A program made the translations under genes and the position numbers. A DNA stretch of 56,123 nucleotides from Rhodospirillaceae bacterium (GTDB lineage Bacteria > Pseudomonadota > Alphaproteobacteria > Rhodospirillales > UBA2165), in the NCBI GenBank assembly GCA_018674495.1, contig JABHAA010000067.1:1-56123 (forward strand), given 5' to 3'. Shown one piece after another: positions 34,874 through 43,130 of the stretch. Every line of letters starts with the position of its first letter. Within the stretch, counting starts at the first letter, position 1. Under the pieces are notes generated by a model. It made no database searches. It was not told the DNA's origin and saw only the letters and a list, made by a program, of their open reading frames with translations.

Positions 34874-35758
34874 CTAGGCGGCGATGGCCTGATCAAGGGC
34901 CGCGTTGCGAACCGCTTTTTGAACCTTCTCGAAAGCGCGCACTTCGATTTGGCGCACCCGTTCGCGGGAAATGCCATAGCGCTGGCTCAAATTATCTAGG
35001 GTCGAAGGATCGTCTTTCAGGCGGCGTTCGAAGAATATCTCCCGCTCGCGCTCTTTCAGACCGCCTAGGGCGCTGCCCAAAAGATGGCGGCGGTTGCCCA
35101 GTTCCTGGTTTTCGGCAAGGCTTTGTTCCTGATCGATGGTGTTGTCGACCAGCCAATCCTGCCATTCGCCGTCGCCTTCTTCGCGCAAGGGCGCGTTGAG
35201 GGAATTGTCCGGGCCAGCGATACGACGGTTCATGGAAACCACCTCGGTTTCGGAAACGTTGAGATGCTCGGAAATGGCGCTCACATGCTCAGGGGTCAGA
35301 TCGCCTTCTTCGATGGCGCTCAGCTTGTTCTTGAGCTTGCGCAGATTGAAAAACAATTTTTTCTGGGCGGCGGTGGTGCCCATCTTGACCAGAGACCAGG
35401 AATGCAGAATGTATTCCTGGATGGCGGCGCGGATCCACCACATGGCATAGGTCGCCAGGCGGAAGCCGCGTTCGGGATCAAAGCGCTTGACCGCCTGCAT
35501 GATGCCCACATTGCCCTCCGAAATCAGATCGGCAACGGGTAGGCCGTAGCCGCGGTAGCCCATGGCGATCTTGGCCACCAGGCGAAGATGGCTATTGACC
35601 ATCTGATGCGCCGCTTCGTCATCGTTTTTCTTCTGCCAGCGCCTCGCCAGGCTTTGCTCGTCTTCCACCGTCAGCATCGGGAAACGCCGGATTTCCTGGA
35701 GATAGCGGGAGAGATTTGCTTCGGGAGTAACCGAGAGAGTTAATGTTCTTACAGCCAT
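34874..35758 (-). CDS. rpoH: RNA polymerase sigma-32 factor (heat shock)
   Basis: This 294-residue sigma-70-family factor is of RpoH type. Region 2 includes LISEGNVGIMQAVKRFDPERG and LATYAMWWIRAAIQEYIL. The RpoH box QKKLFFNLRK identifies it as sigma-32 and is linked in the family to core binding and FtsH turnover. Region 4 ends with LSQRYGISRERVRQIEVRAFEKV. It is transcribed leftward, convergent with the membrane-protein gene, and separated from rluD by 139 bases with no gene. Alphaproteobacteria often have several rpoH copies, so it may not be the only one. Confidence 0.95.
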   Translation of the reverse strand: MAVRTLTLSVTPEANLSRYLQEIRRFPMLTVEDEQSLARRWQKKNDDEAAHQMVNSHLRLVAKIAMGYRGYGLPVADLISEGNVGIMQAVKRFDPERGFRLATYAMWWIRAAIQEYILHSWSLVKMGTTAAQKKLFFNLRKLKNKLSAIEEGDLTPEHVSAISEHLNVSETEVVSMNRRIAGPDNSLNAPLREEGDGEWQDWLVDNTIDQEQSLAENQELGNRRHLLGSALGGLKEREREIFFERRLKDDPSTLDNLSQRYGISRERVRQIEVRAFEKVQKAVRNAALDQAIAA

Positions 35759-35897
35759 GATCCTGTGCCCTTACTTTCCGTTTTCTACGTCGTTCGCCCG
35801 TTGGGAACGTAGGGACATCATTGCCGGGAATTGCCTCTCCAATCAACGAACAGCGTGTATTAAAGGGTAAGCGCAGGTTTCATTTGTAATATTTGTA

Positions 35898-36893
35898 TTA
35901 CAAAAGCGCCTGCAAGTCGGCGGGCAGTTTGCTTTCGAATGTCAATTGCTCGCCGCTGGCGGGATGCACAAATCCAAGCCGGTATGCGTGCAGGGCCTGG
36001 CGGCCAAGCGCGGCCACCAATGCGCCGAAATTTTCATCTCCCCCGTGCCCGGTGCGCCCCCGACGCCCGCCATAGACCGGATCGCCGACAATAGGGTGGC
36101 CGATATGGGCCATGTGGACGCGGATCTGATGAGTGCGCCCGGTCTTCAAGCGACATTCGATGAGCGCCGCGAAGGCCAACGTCTCTGGGCCTCGCCCGAG
36201 CGGACGGATAACTCGGTAGTGGGTTTCCGCCGGCTTGCCGCCGCGCGCCAGCACCGCCATCTTTTTTCGGTTCTTGGGGCTGCGCCCGATATTGCCCTCG
36301 ATCACGCCAGAGGATTTTTGCGGCACTCCCCAGGCCACCGCCTGATAGACCCTATCGATGCTGTGAACGGCGAACTGCTCCGCCAGATTCCGGTGCGCCA
36401 CATCGTTTTTGGCGGCGATGATCAGCCCAGACGTATCCTTGTCCAGCCGGTGCACAATGCCCGGCCGGATCTCGCCGCCGATCCCGGACAGGCTGTCGCC
36501 GCAATGGGCGATAAGCGCGTTCACCAACGTGCGGTCCGGATTACCCGCCGCTGGATGCACCACCAGGCCGGCGGGCTTGTCGATGACGATCAGGTCCGCA
36601 TCTTCGTAACAAATCTCAAGGGGGATGGCTTGGGCTACGGGGCGCGCCGGGCGGGCGGCCGGCACCAGAACTTCGTAAACCTGGCCCGGTTTGACCCGTC
36701 TCGATGGGTCGTTTACTGTTTTTTCGGCACATGTCACGCAACCTTCTTCCATCAAGGTTTTGATGCGGGTGCGCGACAGGCTTTCAATATGATCGCCGAG
36801 AAATTTATCAAGGCGGTCGCCGGCGCACTCTTCAGAGACGGCGACAACGTGGCGCTCACCATTGATATGCCCAGTCATGGAAAGTTTATTCAT
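35898..36893 (-). CDS. rluD: Ribosomal large subunit pseudouridine synthase, RluD-like
   Basis: This is a 331-residue RluA-family pseudouridine synthase. It has an N-terminal S4 RNA-binding domain (about 20-75: DRLDKFLGDHIESLSRTRI) and the catalytic motif HRLDKDTSG with D151. YEDADLIVIDKPAGLVVHPA, LKTGRTHQIRVHM and HPIVGDPVYGG are also family-typical. RluD makes pseudouridines in helix 69 of 23S rRNA and the S4-containing subgroup fits that role. It is divergent from the small 36917 gene, and the starts are only 23 bases apart. Confidence 0.92.
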   Translation of the reverse strand: MNKLSMTGHINGERHVVAVSEECAGDRLDKFLGDHIESLSRTRIKTLMEEGCVTCAEKTVNDPSRRVKPGQVYEVLVPAARPARPVAQAIPLEICYEDADLIVIDKPAGLVVHPAAGNPDRTLVNALIAHCGDSLSGIGGEIRPGIVHRLDKDTSGLIIAAKNDVAHRNLAEQFAVHSIDRVYQAVAWGVPQKSSGVIEGNIGRSPKNRKKMAVLARGGKPAETHYRVIRPLGRGPETLAFAALIECRLKTGRTHQIRVHMAHIGHPIVGDPVYGGRRGRTGHGGDENFGALVAALGRQALHAYRLGFVHPASGEQLTFESKLPADLQALL

Positions 36894-36916
36894 GGGATCG
36901 AGATTGACCTGAAATC

Positions 36917-37234
36917 ATGCAATCGAACAAGGGCTTAATTTTTCTGGTTGCCGGTCTCGGCGCACTGATCGTCTTGGGATTGGTGGCGGTGGTTGCCGGC
37001 ATCGTGATCAAATCCTCCGGCTCCGGCGCCAGCCTGTTCGGATCCGCTCCCACTGGCGCTGAAATCCAGGTGACATTGCCCGCTGGAGCTAAGGTGATCG
37101 ACGTTAGCGCCGACGACGGCGTCCTCCACGTCTATATGGAAGCAGACGGCAGCGCCAGCGTCTGGCGCATCGATGCAGCCTCGGGCCGGGTGCTCGGCAA
37201 ATTGCATCTGGTAGCGCCTAGCCCCCAGAAATGA
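36917..37234 (+). CDS. Small single-pass membrane protein, unknown
   Basis: This is a 105-residue protein with one N-terminal hydrophobic segment (residues about 7-31, LIFLVAGLGALIVLGLVAVV onward). A short beta-rich soluble part follows (IQVTLPAGAKVIDVSADDGV, then VWRIDAASGRVLGKL). A similar small protein is common beside rluD in alphaproteobacteria, but I know no function. Its last four bases overlap the start of the JAMM-protease gene (ATGA), so the two are translated together. Confidence 0.7.
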   Translation: MQSNKGLIFLVAGLGALIVLGLVAVVAGIVIKSSGSGASLFGSAPTGAEIQVTLPAGAKVIDVSADDGVLHVYMEADGSASVWRIDAASGRVLGKLHLVAPSPQK

Positions 37235-37668
37235 AACTGACCGCCAGCCACCGCCGCCTAATTATGGACGAAGCGGCGGCAGCTTACCCGGCCGAATGCT
37301 GTGGCCTTCTGGTCGGCACCGGAAGCAACGTCGAGGGTTGGACCGTCACCCGCGTGGTGCCTGCCGCCAACGTCGCGCCCCCGGAGCCCGGCCATTCAAT
37401 TCGCGACCGTTTCGAGGTAGACCCGCAAACACGCTTCGATCTGGAACGGGAATTGCGCGGGCAACCGGATGCCGTTATCGGCCACTATCATTCGCATCCG
37501 GACCATCCGGCGGAACCCTCGGCCACCGATCTTGCCAAGGCGTTCGAGCCGTCGCTGATCTGGATCATCGCCAGCGCCCGGGCGGGCGAAGCCACCGGGA
37601 TTGCCGCATTCCGTTTGTCGAATGGCGCGTTCGAGGCGATCGCCCTGGAAATCCTGGACGGGGAATGA
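37231..37668 (+). CDS. JAMM/MPN-domain metalloprotease
   Basis: This is a 145-residue single-domain JAB1/MPN+ protein. The JAMM zinc motif is complete: E22, H87-S-H89-P and S97-x-x-D100 (GHYHSHPDHPAEPSATD). PAECCGLLVG precedes it. Prokaryotic members include Mec+/CysO-type peptidases and ubiquitin-like deconjugases. No ubiquitin-like or sulfur-carrier partner is visible nearby, so the substrate is unknown. It overlaps the upstream small gene by four bases, and a tRNA-Glu follows 43 bases later. Confidence 0.87.
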   Translation: MKLTASHRRLIMDEAAAAYPAECCGLLVGTGSNVEGWTVTRVVPAANVAPPEPGHSIRDRFEVDPQTRFDLERELRGQPDAVIGHYHSHPDHPAEPSATDLAKAFEPSLIWIIASARAGEATGIAAFRLSNGAFEAIALEILDGE

Positions 37669-37711
37669 TTGATAAGGGCTAAAAAAATTGCGACAGTCCC
37701 CGGACCCTAGC

Positions 37712-37787
37712 GTCCCCATCGTCTAGTGGCCTAGGACATCGGCCTCTCACGCCGAAAACGGGGGTTCGACTCCCCCTGGGGATACCA
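37712..37787 (+). tRNA. tRNA-Glu (anticodon CTC)
   Basis: This 76-base sequence folds as a cloverleaf with the T-loop GGTTCGACT and an encoded 3' CCA. The anticodon stem TCGGC/GCCGA (37739-37743, 37751-37755) encloses the loop CTCTCAC with anticodon CTC at 37746-37748, decoding GAG. The acceptor stem GTCCCCA/TGGGGAT pairs fully but has G1-U72 rather than the usual G-C. Confidence 0.95.
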
Positions 37788-37796
37788 AGGTTTCAG

Positions 37797-38498
37797 CTAC
37801 AGAACCAAATTCGCCGCGACGCCGAAGTGATCGCTGAGGCGTTTGCCGTCCGCCGAAATATTGCTAATGCCAATCACTTGCTCTGACGTCAGCCCTGGTC
37901 CAAGGGCGATGTGGTCAATCGTGGCTTCGCCGATACTGGGGATCACCCCTTCCGTCGCAACCCGGTAGCCGTTGATGGAGTCCAGCATGGCATCATGGAC
38001 GGCGTGGGGGGTATGGGATATGGGGATGCGCTGGTTGAAATCACCGGCGATCACGGATGGGACGCCGCCGTCCAGCCCGGCCAGGAAATCCTTCAGGCCC
38101 TGCAAGTAAGTCAGATGGATGGACCAGGGCTTGGGCCTGGGCTTGATGCCCGGCGGAGCCGCCATGTGGTAGGGGATGCAGACACCGGTGATGCGTAGGG
38201 GGCCGAGCGGCGTTTCGGTGATGGCGGACACTAAAGCCTCGGTGCCGGTGCCGCCGTAAATCACATCCGAGAAATCATTGGGGCTCCACAGGAGCACCTT
38301 GCGCTCCGCCTCATTGGTCTTCGACCAGACCCGGCCGACCGCCGAAATGACGTGGCCGGCCAGATCATCCAGGCTGCCCGCGTACGCCTCGGTCAGGCAG
38401 ATGATGTCCGGCTCCGCCGCCCGAGTGCGCTCGACCAACTCTCGTGCCTGCCAGGAATGGGGAGGGCGGCGTTCGAAATTCCAATTCAGGATGCGCAT
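37797..38498 (-). CDS. Endonuclease/exonuclease/phosphatase-fold protein
   Basis: This is a 233-residue EEP-family hydrolase. It begins MRILNWNFERR with the first conserved Asn and shows DIICLTEAYAG (conserved Glu), VIAGDFNQR (the GDFN metal and catalytic block), a TIDHI motif and the terminal SDHFGV catalytic His. The family includes DNA and RNA nucleases and phosphodiesterases, and nothing here narrows the substrate. It starts nine bases after the AMP ligase gene, so it may be the last gene of the UbiD operon, though a functional link is not obvious. Confidence 0.8.
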   Translation of the reverse strand: MRILNWNFERRPPHSWQARELVERTRAAEPDIICLTEAYAGSLDDLAGHVISAVGRVWSKTNEAERKVLLWSPNDFSDVIYGGTGTEALVSAITETPLGPLRITGVCIPYHMAAPPGIKPRPKPWSIHLTYLQGLKDFLAGLDGGVPSVIAGDFNQRIPISHTPHAVHDAMLDSINGYRVATEGVIPSIGEATIDHIALGPGLTSEQVIGISNISADGKRLSDHFGVAANLVL

Positions 38499-38507
38499 GG
38501 AAGGCCG

Positions 38508-40013
38508 TTACGGCCCGCCGGCTTTTGCGGCGGCAATCTCGGCCAATTTGCGTTGATCCACTTTGTCGCCGACGATGGGCAGGGCGTCCAGTATGACCAG
38601 CCGCTCCGGAATTTTGTAATAGGCGAAGCCGCGCGCCTCCAGATATTGGCGCAAAGTTTCCAGCGCCAGTTCGGTCCCCGCCGCCGGTACCACGCAGGCG
38701 CAGACCCGCTCGCCCAATATTGCATCCGGCACCGGCACCACCGCCACCTGATCGATTTGAGCGTGGGTACGCAATATCGTCTCGATTTCAACCGGGATCA
38801 CCTTGTCGCCGCCGCGCACGATGACGTTCTTCATGCGCCCGATGATCGCGTAATTGCCTTGCCCGTCTATCTGCGCCAGATCGCCGGTCTGAAACCAGCC
38901 ATCGATCCAACTGTCGCGGCCCGCTGGCCCAAGATAGCCGCCGACGCAGCAAGGGCCGCGGCCGATCAAATGACCGATCTCACCTGCCGCCACGTCCGCG
39001 CCATCGGCATCGACCAGCCGGAATTCGGTGCCGCCGCGTGGCTTGCCGACTGTGTGGCGGCGCACATCGGGCGCATCGTCTGGCGCCGGGCAGGCCCAGC
39101 CGCCGAAATCGGCGCCGCCATAGGTGGAGACAACAGCCGCATTGGTCAGGCTCTCCAACTCCTCGGCAAGAGAAGCCGGCATAACGGCGCCGGAGGTGTA
39201 CCAGATGCGAACGCAGGCGGCGTCGATACCGCCAAGGCCGGGCGCCATCATTGCCAGTTGCGCCGGCGTCGCGCAGACCAGGCTCGGCCGCTCAGTCTCG
39301 ATCAAGGCCAGAGCCGGCTCTGCGGAAAAGATCGGCATGGTGACGATACTGGCGCCAATCATCGGCGCCGCCAGCCAGGCGGGCCGAGCCGGGCCGGTGC
39401 CGTGGGAGAGCACCAAGAAGATATCGTCAGCGTGCAAATCCAAAATTTCGATCTGGCCGAGGGCGCGCTGGCCGGCAGCCTCGCCGGTGTAATATGCGAT
39501 TTTGGGGATGCCTTCGGAGCCCGATGTGGCCAGGGCGTGAACCACCTCATCCAAGCCCAGCGCCGGAGCCGATAGCTCCGGTCCGTCCAGTTTGGGCAGG
39601 GTGCCCTCGGGCAGGGTCAGACGCTCCGGCGGCGCATCAAGCTGGCTGCAAACCTCGTCGCATTCGGCCTCGTAATCCCGGCGCCGGAACTTGCCTTTGG
39701 AAATCAGTAGCGCTGGATTGGTGCCTTCCAATATGGATTTCAGCTCCCGCTTACCTTGGCTGGCCGGCACCGGAATGAAGGGATGCCCGGCGCGCTCAGC
39801 TGCGAAGCGCAACAGATTCCATTCGGCGCAGTTGGGCAACCAGGCGACCACCGGGCGACCGCGCCCAAATCCCTTGGCGGCCAGCCATCCGGCGGTGGCT
39901 TCCATCCAGGTGGCAGCCTCCCCCCAGGAAAGCCGGAAGCGGTCATCGGCGAGGGCCGGGGCGTCAGGGCGGTCAATTTTATGCCGCGCAACCGCCTCGG
40001 GGATGGTCTCCAT
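38508..40013 (-). CDS. AMP-forming acyl/aryl-acid--CoA ligase family protein
   Basis: This is a 501-residue member of the ANL superfamily, which activates a carboxylic acid with ATP and usually passes it to CoA. The P-loop-like A3 motif appears as ATSGSEGIPK. YGGADFGG, GWFQTGDLAQID, GRMKNVIVRGGDKVIPVEIE and a C-terminal Lys in GDKVDQRKLA are present. The ATG at 40011-40013 overlaps the stop of the 99-residue gene (TGATG), so it is co-translated with the UbiD-type operon. The acid it activates is unknown; the partner decarboxylase suggests an aromatic or alpha,beta-unsaturated acid. Confidence 0.83.
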   Translation of the reverse strand: METIPEAVARHKIDRPDAPALADDRFRLSWGEAATWMEATAGWLAAKGFGRGRPVVAWLPNCAEWNLLRFAAERAGHPFIPVPASQGKRELKSILEGTNPALLISKGKFRRRDYEAECDEVCSQLDAPPERLTLPEGTLPKLDGPELSAPALGLDEVVHALATSGSEGIPKIAYYTGEAAGQRALGQIEILDLHADDIFLVLSHGTGPARPAWLAAPMIGASIVTMPIFSAEPALALIETERPSLVCATPAQLAMMAPGLGGIDAACVRIWYTSGAVMPASLAEELESLTNAAVVSTYGGADFGGWACPAPDDAPDVRRHTVGKPRGGTEFRLVDADGADVAAGEIGHLIGRGPCCVGGYLGPAGRDSWIDGWFQTGDLAQIDGQGNYAIIGRMKNVIVRGGDKVIPVEIETILRTHAQIDQVAVVPVPDAILGERVCACVVPAAGTELALETLRQYLEARGFAYYKIPERLVILDALPIVGDKVDQRKLAEIAAAKAGGP

Positions 40014-40312
40014 CAGCCCTTCTCCAGCGCCTCCGTCACCTTGAAATAATCGGCGTAGGGCGGCGCATCGAACACCGGCGGCAGCTTCTCCGTGATGCGC
40101 ACGCTGCAAGGGCTGGTCTCCCGGACACCGACCACGGAGCGCAACCACAATAGCGGCTCGCCCGCCACCGGCGTCTCAGATATGACGGCGCGGACATTGA
40201 TGCCTTTATATTTATGCCGCCCGGGCGCGAGATCGCGCAAAGTCAGCACTACTTCGGCACCGGAAACAGTGTGGGCGCGGTCGCGGACGAAGGCTTCGTA
40301 TTCTTGTGTCAT
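40013..40312 (-). CDS. Small protein of the UbiD-type operon
   Basis: This is a 99-residue soluble protein between the UbiD-family decarboxylase (two bases upstream) and the AMP ligase (TGATG overlap downstream). No known domain is apparent to me. It is basic to neutral, with LTLRDLAPGRHKYKGINVRA, LLWLRSVVGVRE and FDAPPYADYFKVTEALEKG. Tight packing between two enzymes suggests a subunit or accessory of the decarboxylase, as small third proteins occur in some hydroxyarylic-acid decarboxylase operons. I see no clear sequence match to those, so this is inference. Confidence 0.65.
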   Translation of the reverse strand: MTQEYEAFVRDRAHTVSGAEVVLTLRDLAPGRHKYKGINVRAVISETPVAGEPLLWLRSVVGVRETSPCSVRITEKLPPVFDAPPYADYFKVTEALEKG

Positions 40313-40314
40313 GG

Positions 40315-41736
40315 CTAAAGTCCCAGTTTGTTCCAGCGTGCGTTGACCCGGTCCTGCACATCCTGGGAATACATGGAATCCAAGGTGGCGCGGATCGGCG
40401 TTGAGCCGACGGGCCAATCGGGCGGCCAGGTGGCATCGAAGGCGACGCTGGCGCCGAGTTGGTTCACCCGTTCCTCTTGGCTGTAGGCCGGGGTTAGCGC
40501 GTTGGCCCGGCCTTCATAGGTATGAACATGGGTGCCCCGTTCGGGATGGCATTTGGTCGAAAAAGCGTGAATAACCGCCGACATGTTGAAGACATCCACG
40601 TCTTCGTCGACGACGATAATCTTGGACATCAAGGCCCGGCGCGCGGTCAAAATCTCGACCACTTTCTGGGCGATATCCGGCCCGCCACGGCGCACCGAGA
40701 CAATCGCCATATGGACGCCGCTTTCGGGCGGAATATAGACCTCTGACACCGGAATATCATAGCGTTCCAGGCGCCGGCGGATGGCGATGGCGCCGGAGAT
40801 CGAGGTGGTGACGGCGCTCGAATCCATGAAACCGGTGGTGTCGATGGTGAAGATGGGATCTTTGCGGTGGGTGATGGCGGTTACCCGGGCGCAGACCGAA
40901 TTGCCCATCTCGCCGGACCGATATCCGGGGTATTCGCCGTAGGGGCCTTCCTGGGCGATCTTGTCGGGATAAATCTCCGCCTCTACGACAATCTCGGCGG
41001 ACGCGGGCACATACAGGTCCGAGGTTTCGCACTTGACCAATTCCACGGCCCGCTCGCCCAAGCCGCCGGCCAGCTCCACCTCGTCGCCGCCGATGCGGAA
41101 TGTGGCTGTGGAAGACAGATGGCTGGGCTGGTCGGCGCCGATGACAATGGCGATGGGCATCGGCTCACCGGCGGGCGCATAACCGTCCAGCAGCATCTTG
41201 CCGAGATGGCTGTTGGGCCGGGGATAGCCAGTAAGGTGGCGCTCGTCATGGATCATGAAGCGATACATACCCCAGTTGACCCAGCCTGAATCGCGGTCCT
41301 TGGAGATCACCAGATCCCAGGTGCCGAGATAACGCCCGCCGTCACCGTCATGCACCATCGGCACCGGCAGATCGAACAAATCGATATCGCTTTCCGGAAT
41401 AATGACGTCCTTGCAGGGCGAGGAATTGACCAGCGTGGGCGGGATCGGGTTCTGCTCGCGCTCCGCATAGATCTTGTACATTTCGCGCACCGGCGTGCTG
41501 GCGGGCAGGCCGAGGGCCACCGCGTAGCGCCGCCAGCCGCTCACCGGATTGGCAAGAACCCGCCAGCCCGCATAATCCTTGACGTTATTGAACATAAAGG
41601 CGGGACCATCGCGCTCGCAACTGAGGCGGCCGATACCGGCCAGTTCCTGATCCCAATCCACCTCGTCGTCGACGGTAATCAAATCGCTTCCCGATTCCAG
41701 CGCCTTGGTGAATTCTCTGAGATCCTTATGGGCCAT
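40315..41736 (-). CDS. UbiD-family prenylated-FMN decarboxylase
   Basis: This is a 473-residue UbiD-family enzyme, which catalyses reversible non-oxidative decarboxylation of aromatic or unsaturated acids using prenylated FMN. It starts at ATG 41736 after TAAGGAGGAG. Typical blocks include WDLVISKDRDSG followed by NWGMYRFMIHD, the IVIGADQPSHLSS segment, the acidic catalytic block EGPYGEYPGYRSGE, and PPESGVHMAIVSV. It heads a leftward operon with a 99-residue protein and an AMP ligase and is divergent from an IclR-type regulator. A UbiX flavin prenyltransferase should be elsewhere. Substrate is unknown. Confidence 0.88.
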   Translation of the reverse strand: MAHKDLREFTKALESGSDLITVDDEVDWDQELAGIGRLSCERDGPAFMFNNVKDYAGWRVLANPVSGWRRYAVALGLPASTPVREMYKIYAEREQNPIPPTLVNSSPCKDVIIPESDIDLFDLPVPMVHDGDGGRYLGTWDLVISKDRDSGWVNWGMYRFMIHDERHLTGYPRPNSHLGKMLLDGYAPAGEPMPIAIVIGADQPSHLSSTATFRIGGDEVELAGGLGERAVELVKCETSDLYVPASAEIVVEAEIYPDKIAQEGPYGEYPGYRSGEMGNSVCARVTAITHRKDPIFTIDTTGFMDSSAVTTSISGAIAIRRRLERYDIPVSEVYIPPESGVHMAIVSVRRGGPDIAQKVVEILTARRALMSKIIVVDEDVDVFNMSAVIHAFSTKCHPERGTHVHTYEGRANALTPAYSQEERVNQLGASVAFDATWPPDWPVGSTPIRATLDSMYSQDVQDRVNARWNKLGL

Positions 41737-41789
41737 TTCTTGCGTCTCCTCCTTAGCGCCACAGCGCCTACACAAAACTATTTTTATAA

Positions 41790-41808
41790 ATGTGCGTATA
41801 ACGAACAT
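41790..41808. promoter_or_regulatory. IclR-type operator copy 1 (UbiD side)
   Basis: The 19 bases ATGTGCGTATAACGAACAT form an imperfect palindrome fitting ATGTnCG-N5-CGnACAT. The reverse complement of copy 2 differs at only two of the 19 positions. It lies 54 bases upstream of the UbiD ATG. Confidence 0.55.
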
Positions 41809-41863
41809 TTTATATTAGACATTATCCAGTAATCATAATAGATGGTCAATATTAATCTATATA

Positions 41864-41882
41864 ATGTACGTTATGCGCACAT
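41864..41882. promoter_or_regulatory. IclR-type operator copy 2 (regulator side)
   Basis: ATGTACGTTATGCGCACAT is the inverted counterpart of copy 1. The two centres are 74 bases apart, close to seven helical turns, and AT-rich flanks extend the inverted similarity to about 26 bases. The site ends just before the AAGGA ribosome site of the IclR-type gene, so bound regulator could block its own transcription. Confidence 0.55.
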
Positions 41883-41894
41883 AAGGAATGACCG

Positions 41895-42653
41895 ATGACT
41901 GATGATATAAAGGACCATGTGGGCAGCTTGGAAAAAGGGCTGGCGGTTATCGCCGCTTTCGATGGGGCAACCCCGCGTCTGAATGTCGCGCAAGCAGCAC
42001 GCAAAACCGGCCTTACCCGAGCTTCAGCGCGGCGGTATTTGCTGACCTTGGCGCGGCTCGGGTACGCGGAAAGCAATGGGCGTCAATTCCAACTCACACC
42101 ACGCGTATTGCGCCTTGGATACGCCTACCTGTCATCCACTCCATTGCCCAAAATCGCGCAACCCATTGTCGACCAGATCGGCGAGCGGACCGGAGAAGTG
42201 GCATCGCTAGCGGCGCTGGAGAATGACGAAGTCGTCTTCTTGGGCCATTCGACGACCCGGCGCTTGGTTTCTGCCTCGACGAGCGTCGGCCTGCGTTTTT
42301 CGGCCCACTGCACGGCGCTGGGCAGGGTCATCCTGGCCGCGCAATCGGAAGCCGATGTGGCGCGCTTTTTGGCTGACCTGCAGCCAGAGAAATTGACGCC
42401 CCATACTCGGACCTCGGTAACGGACATTCACGCTGCAATCATCCAGGCAGGGCGGGACGGCTTTTCGGTAAGCGACCAAGAATTGGAGATCGGCCTGCGT
42501 TCCATCGCCGTCCCGGTTTCCGATTCCCACGGCCGGGTGAAACTAGGTCTGGCCGTAAGCCTGCAGGCAGGGCGCATGTCGGTTGCCGATATGATCGCCA
42601 ATATCCTACCTGTACTCCGCGCCGGACGCGCCGAATTGGAGACCATGCTTTAG
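41895..42653 (+). CDS. IclR-family transcriptional regulator (PcaR/PobR-like)
   Basis: This is a 252-residue regulator with an N-terminal winged helix (about 10-75: VGSLEKGLAVIAAFDG, NVAQAARKTGLTRASARRYL, LARLGYAES) and a C-terminal GAF-like effector domain (VGLRFSAHCTALGRVIL, SVSDQELEIGLRSIAVPV). The overall pattern is close to the PcaR/PcaU/PobR branch that senses aromatic acids. It starts at ATG 41895 after AAGGA. It is divergent from the UbiD operon across two inverted operator copies, so it very probably controls that operon in response to an aromatic substrate or product. Confidence 0.9.
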   Translation: MTDDIKDHVGSLEKGLAVIAAFDGATPRLNVAQAARKTGLTRASARRYLLTLARLGYAESNGRQFQLTPRVLRLGYAYLSSTPLPKIAQPIVDQIGERTGEVASLAALENDEVVFLGHSTTRRLVSASTSVGLRFSAHCTALGRVILAAQSEADVARFLADLQPEKLTPHTRTSVTDIHAAIIQAGRDGFSVSDQELEIGLRSIAVPVSDSHGRVKLGLAVSLQAGRMSVADMIANILPVLRAGRAELETML

Positions 42654-42773
42654 GGCACACACCAGCCCAACCAGTAATGTGGTTCAGCCGCTTACCCGGT
42701 GCTCGTCATCGGCGGACGCGAATGGTAATGTGCCGCCGATTGCGATCAACAACCAACAACAAGGAAGAGCGTA

Positions 42774-43067
42774 ATGGCGCATTTTTCCATCGTCGTGACG
42801 ATCAAAGTTAAACCCGGCGAAGCGGACAAATTTCGCGGCATCATCTTGGAAAACGCGGCGGCATCGCTTCGCGATGAACCCGAATGCCACAAATTTGATG
42901 TGCTAAATTATGAAGACGATCCCGAAACCTTTGTTTTTTACGAGGTCTATACCAACGCCGCCGCCCTCGAAAGCCATCGCGATACGCCCCACTTCAAAAA
43001 ATTTGCCGAGCTGACCGGCGATCTGATCGCGGAGCGCGACGTCAAAAGGTGCCAGCTTATATCCTGA
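42774..43067 (+). CDS. Antibiotic biosynthesis monooxygenase (ABM)-domain protein
   Basis: This is a 97-residue dimeric alpha+beta barrel of the ABM/YgiN type: FSIVVTIKVKPGEADKFR, CHKFDVLNYEDDPETFVFYE, SHRDTPHFKKFAE. Members oxidise quinols or act as small cofactor-less oxygenases, and some only bind ligand. It lies 120 bases after the IclR-family gene and 63 bases before the ferredoxin gene. A connection to aromatic metabolism is plausible but not shown. Confidence 0.82.
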   Translation: MAHFSIVVTIKVKPGEADKFRGIILENAAASLRDEPECHKFDVLNYEDDPETFVFYEVYTNAAALESHRDTPHFKKFAELTGDLIAERDVKRCQLIS

Positions 43068-43130
43068 TCGCGACCGCAGCCTATCCCCCCTCTATCCTTT
43101 TTCAAAACTGCTAAAGCAGGAGCCCGACAC

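Noticed and set aside
38352..39575. 407-codon open frame opposite the AMP ligase
   Set aside because: The ligase motifs lie on the other strand, and this frame shows low-complexity Arg/Ala/Gly/Asp runs without domains.
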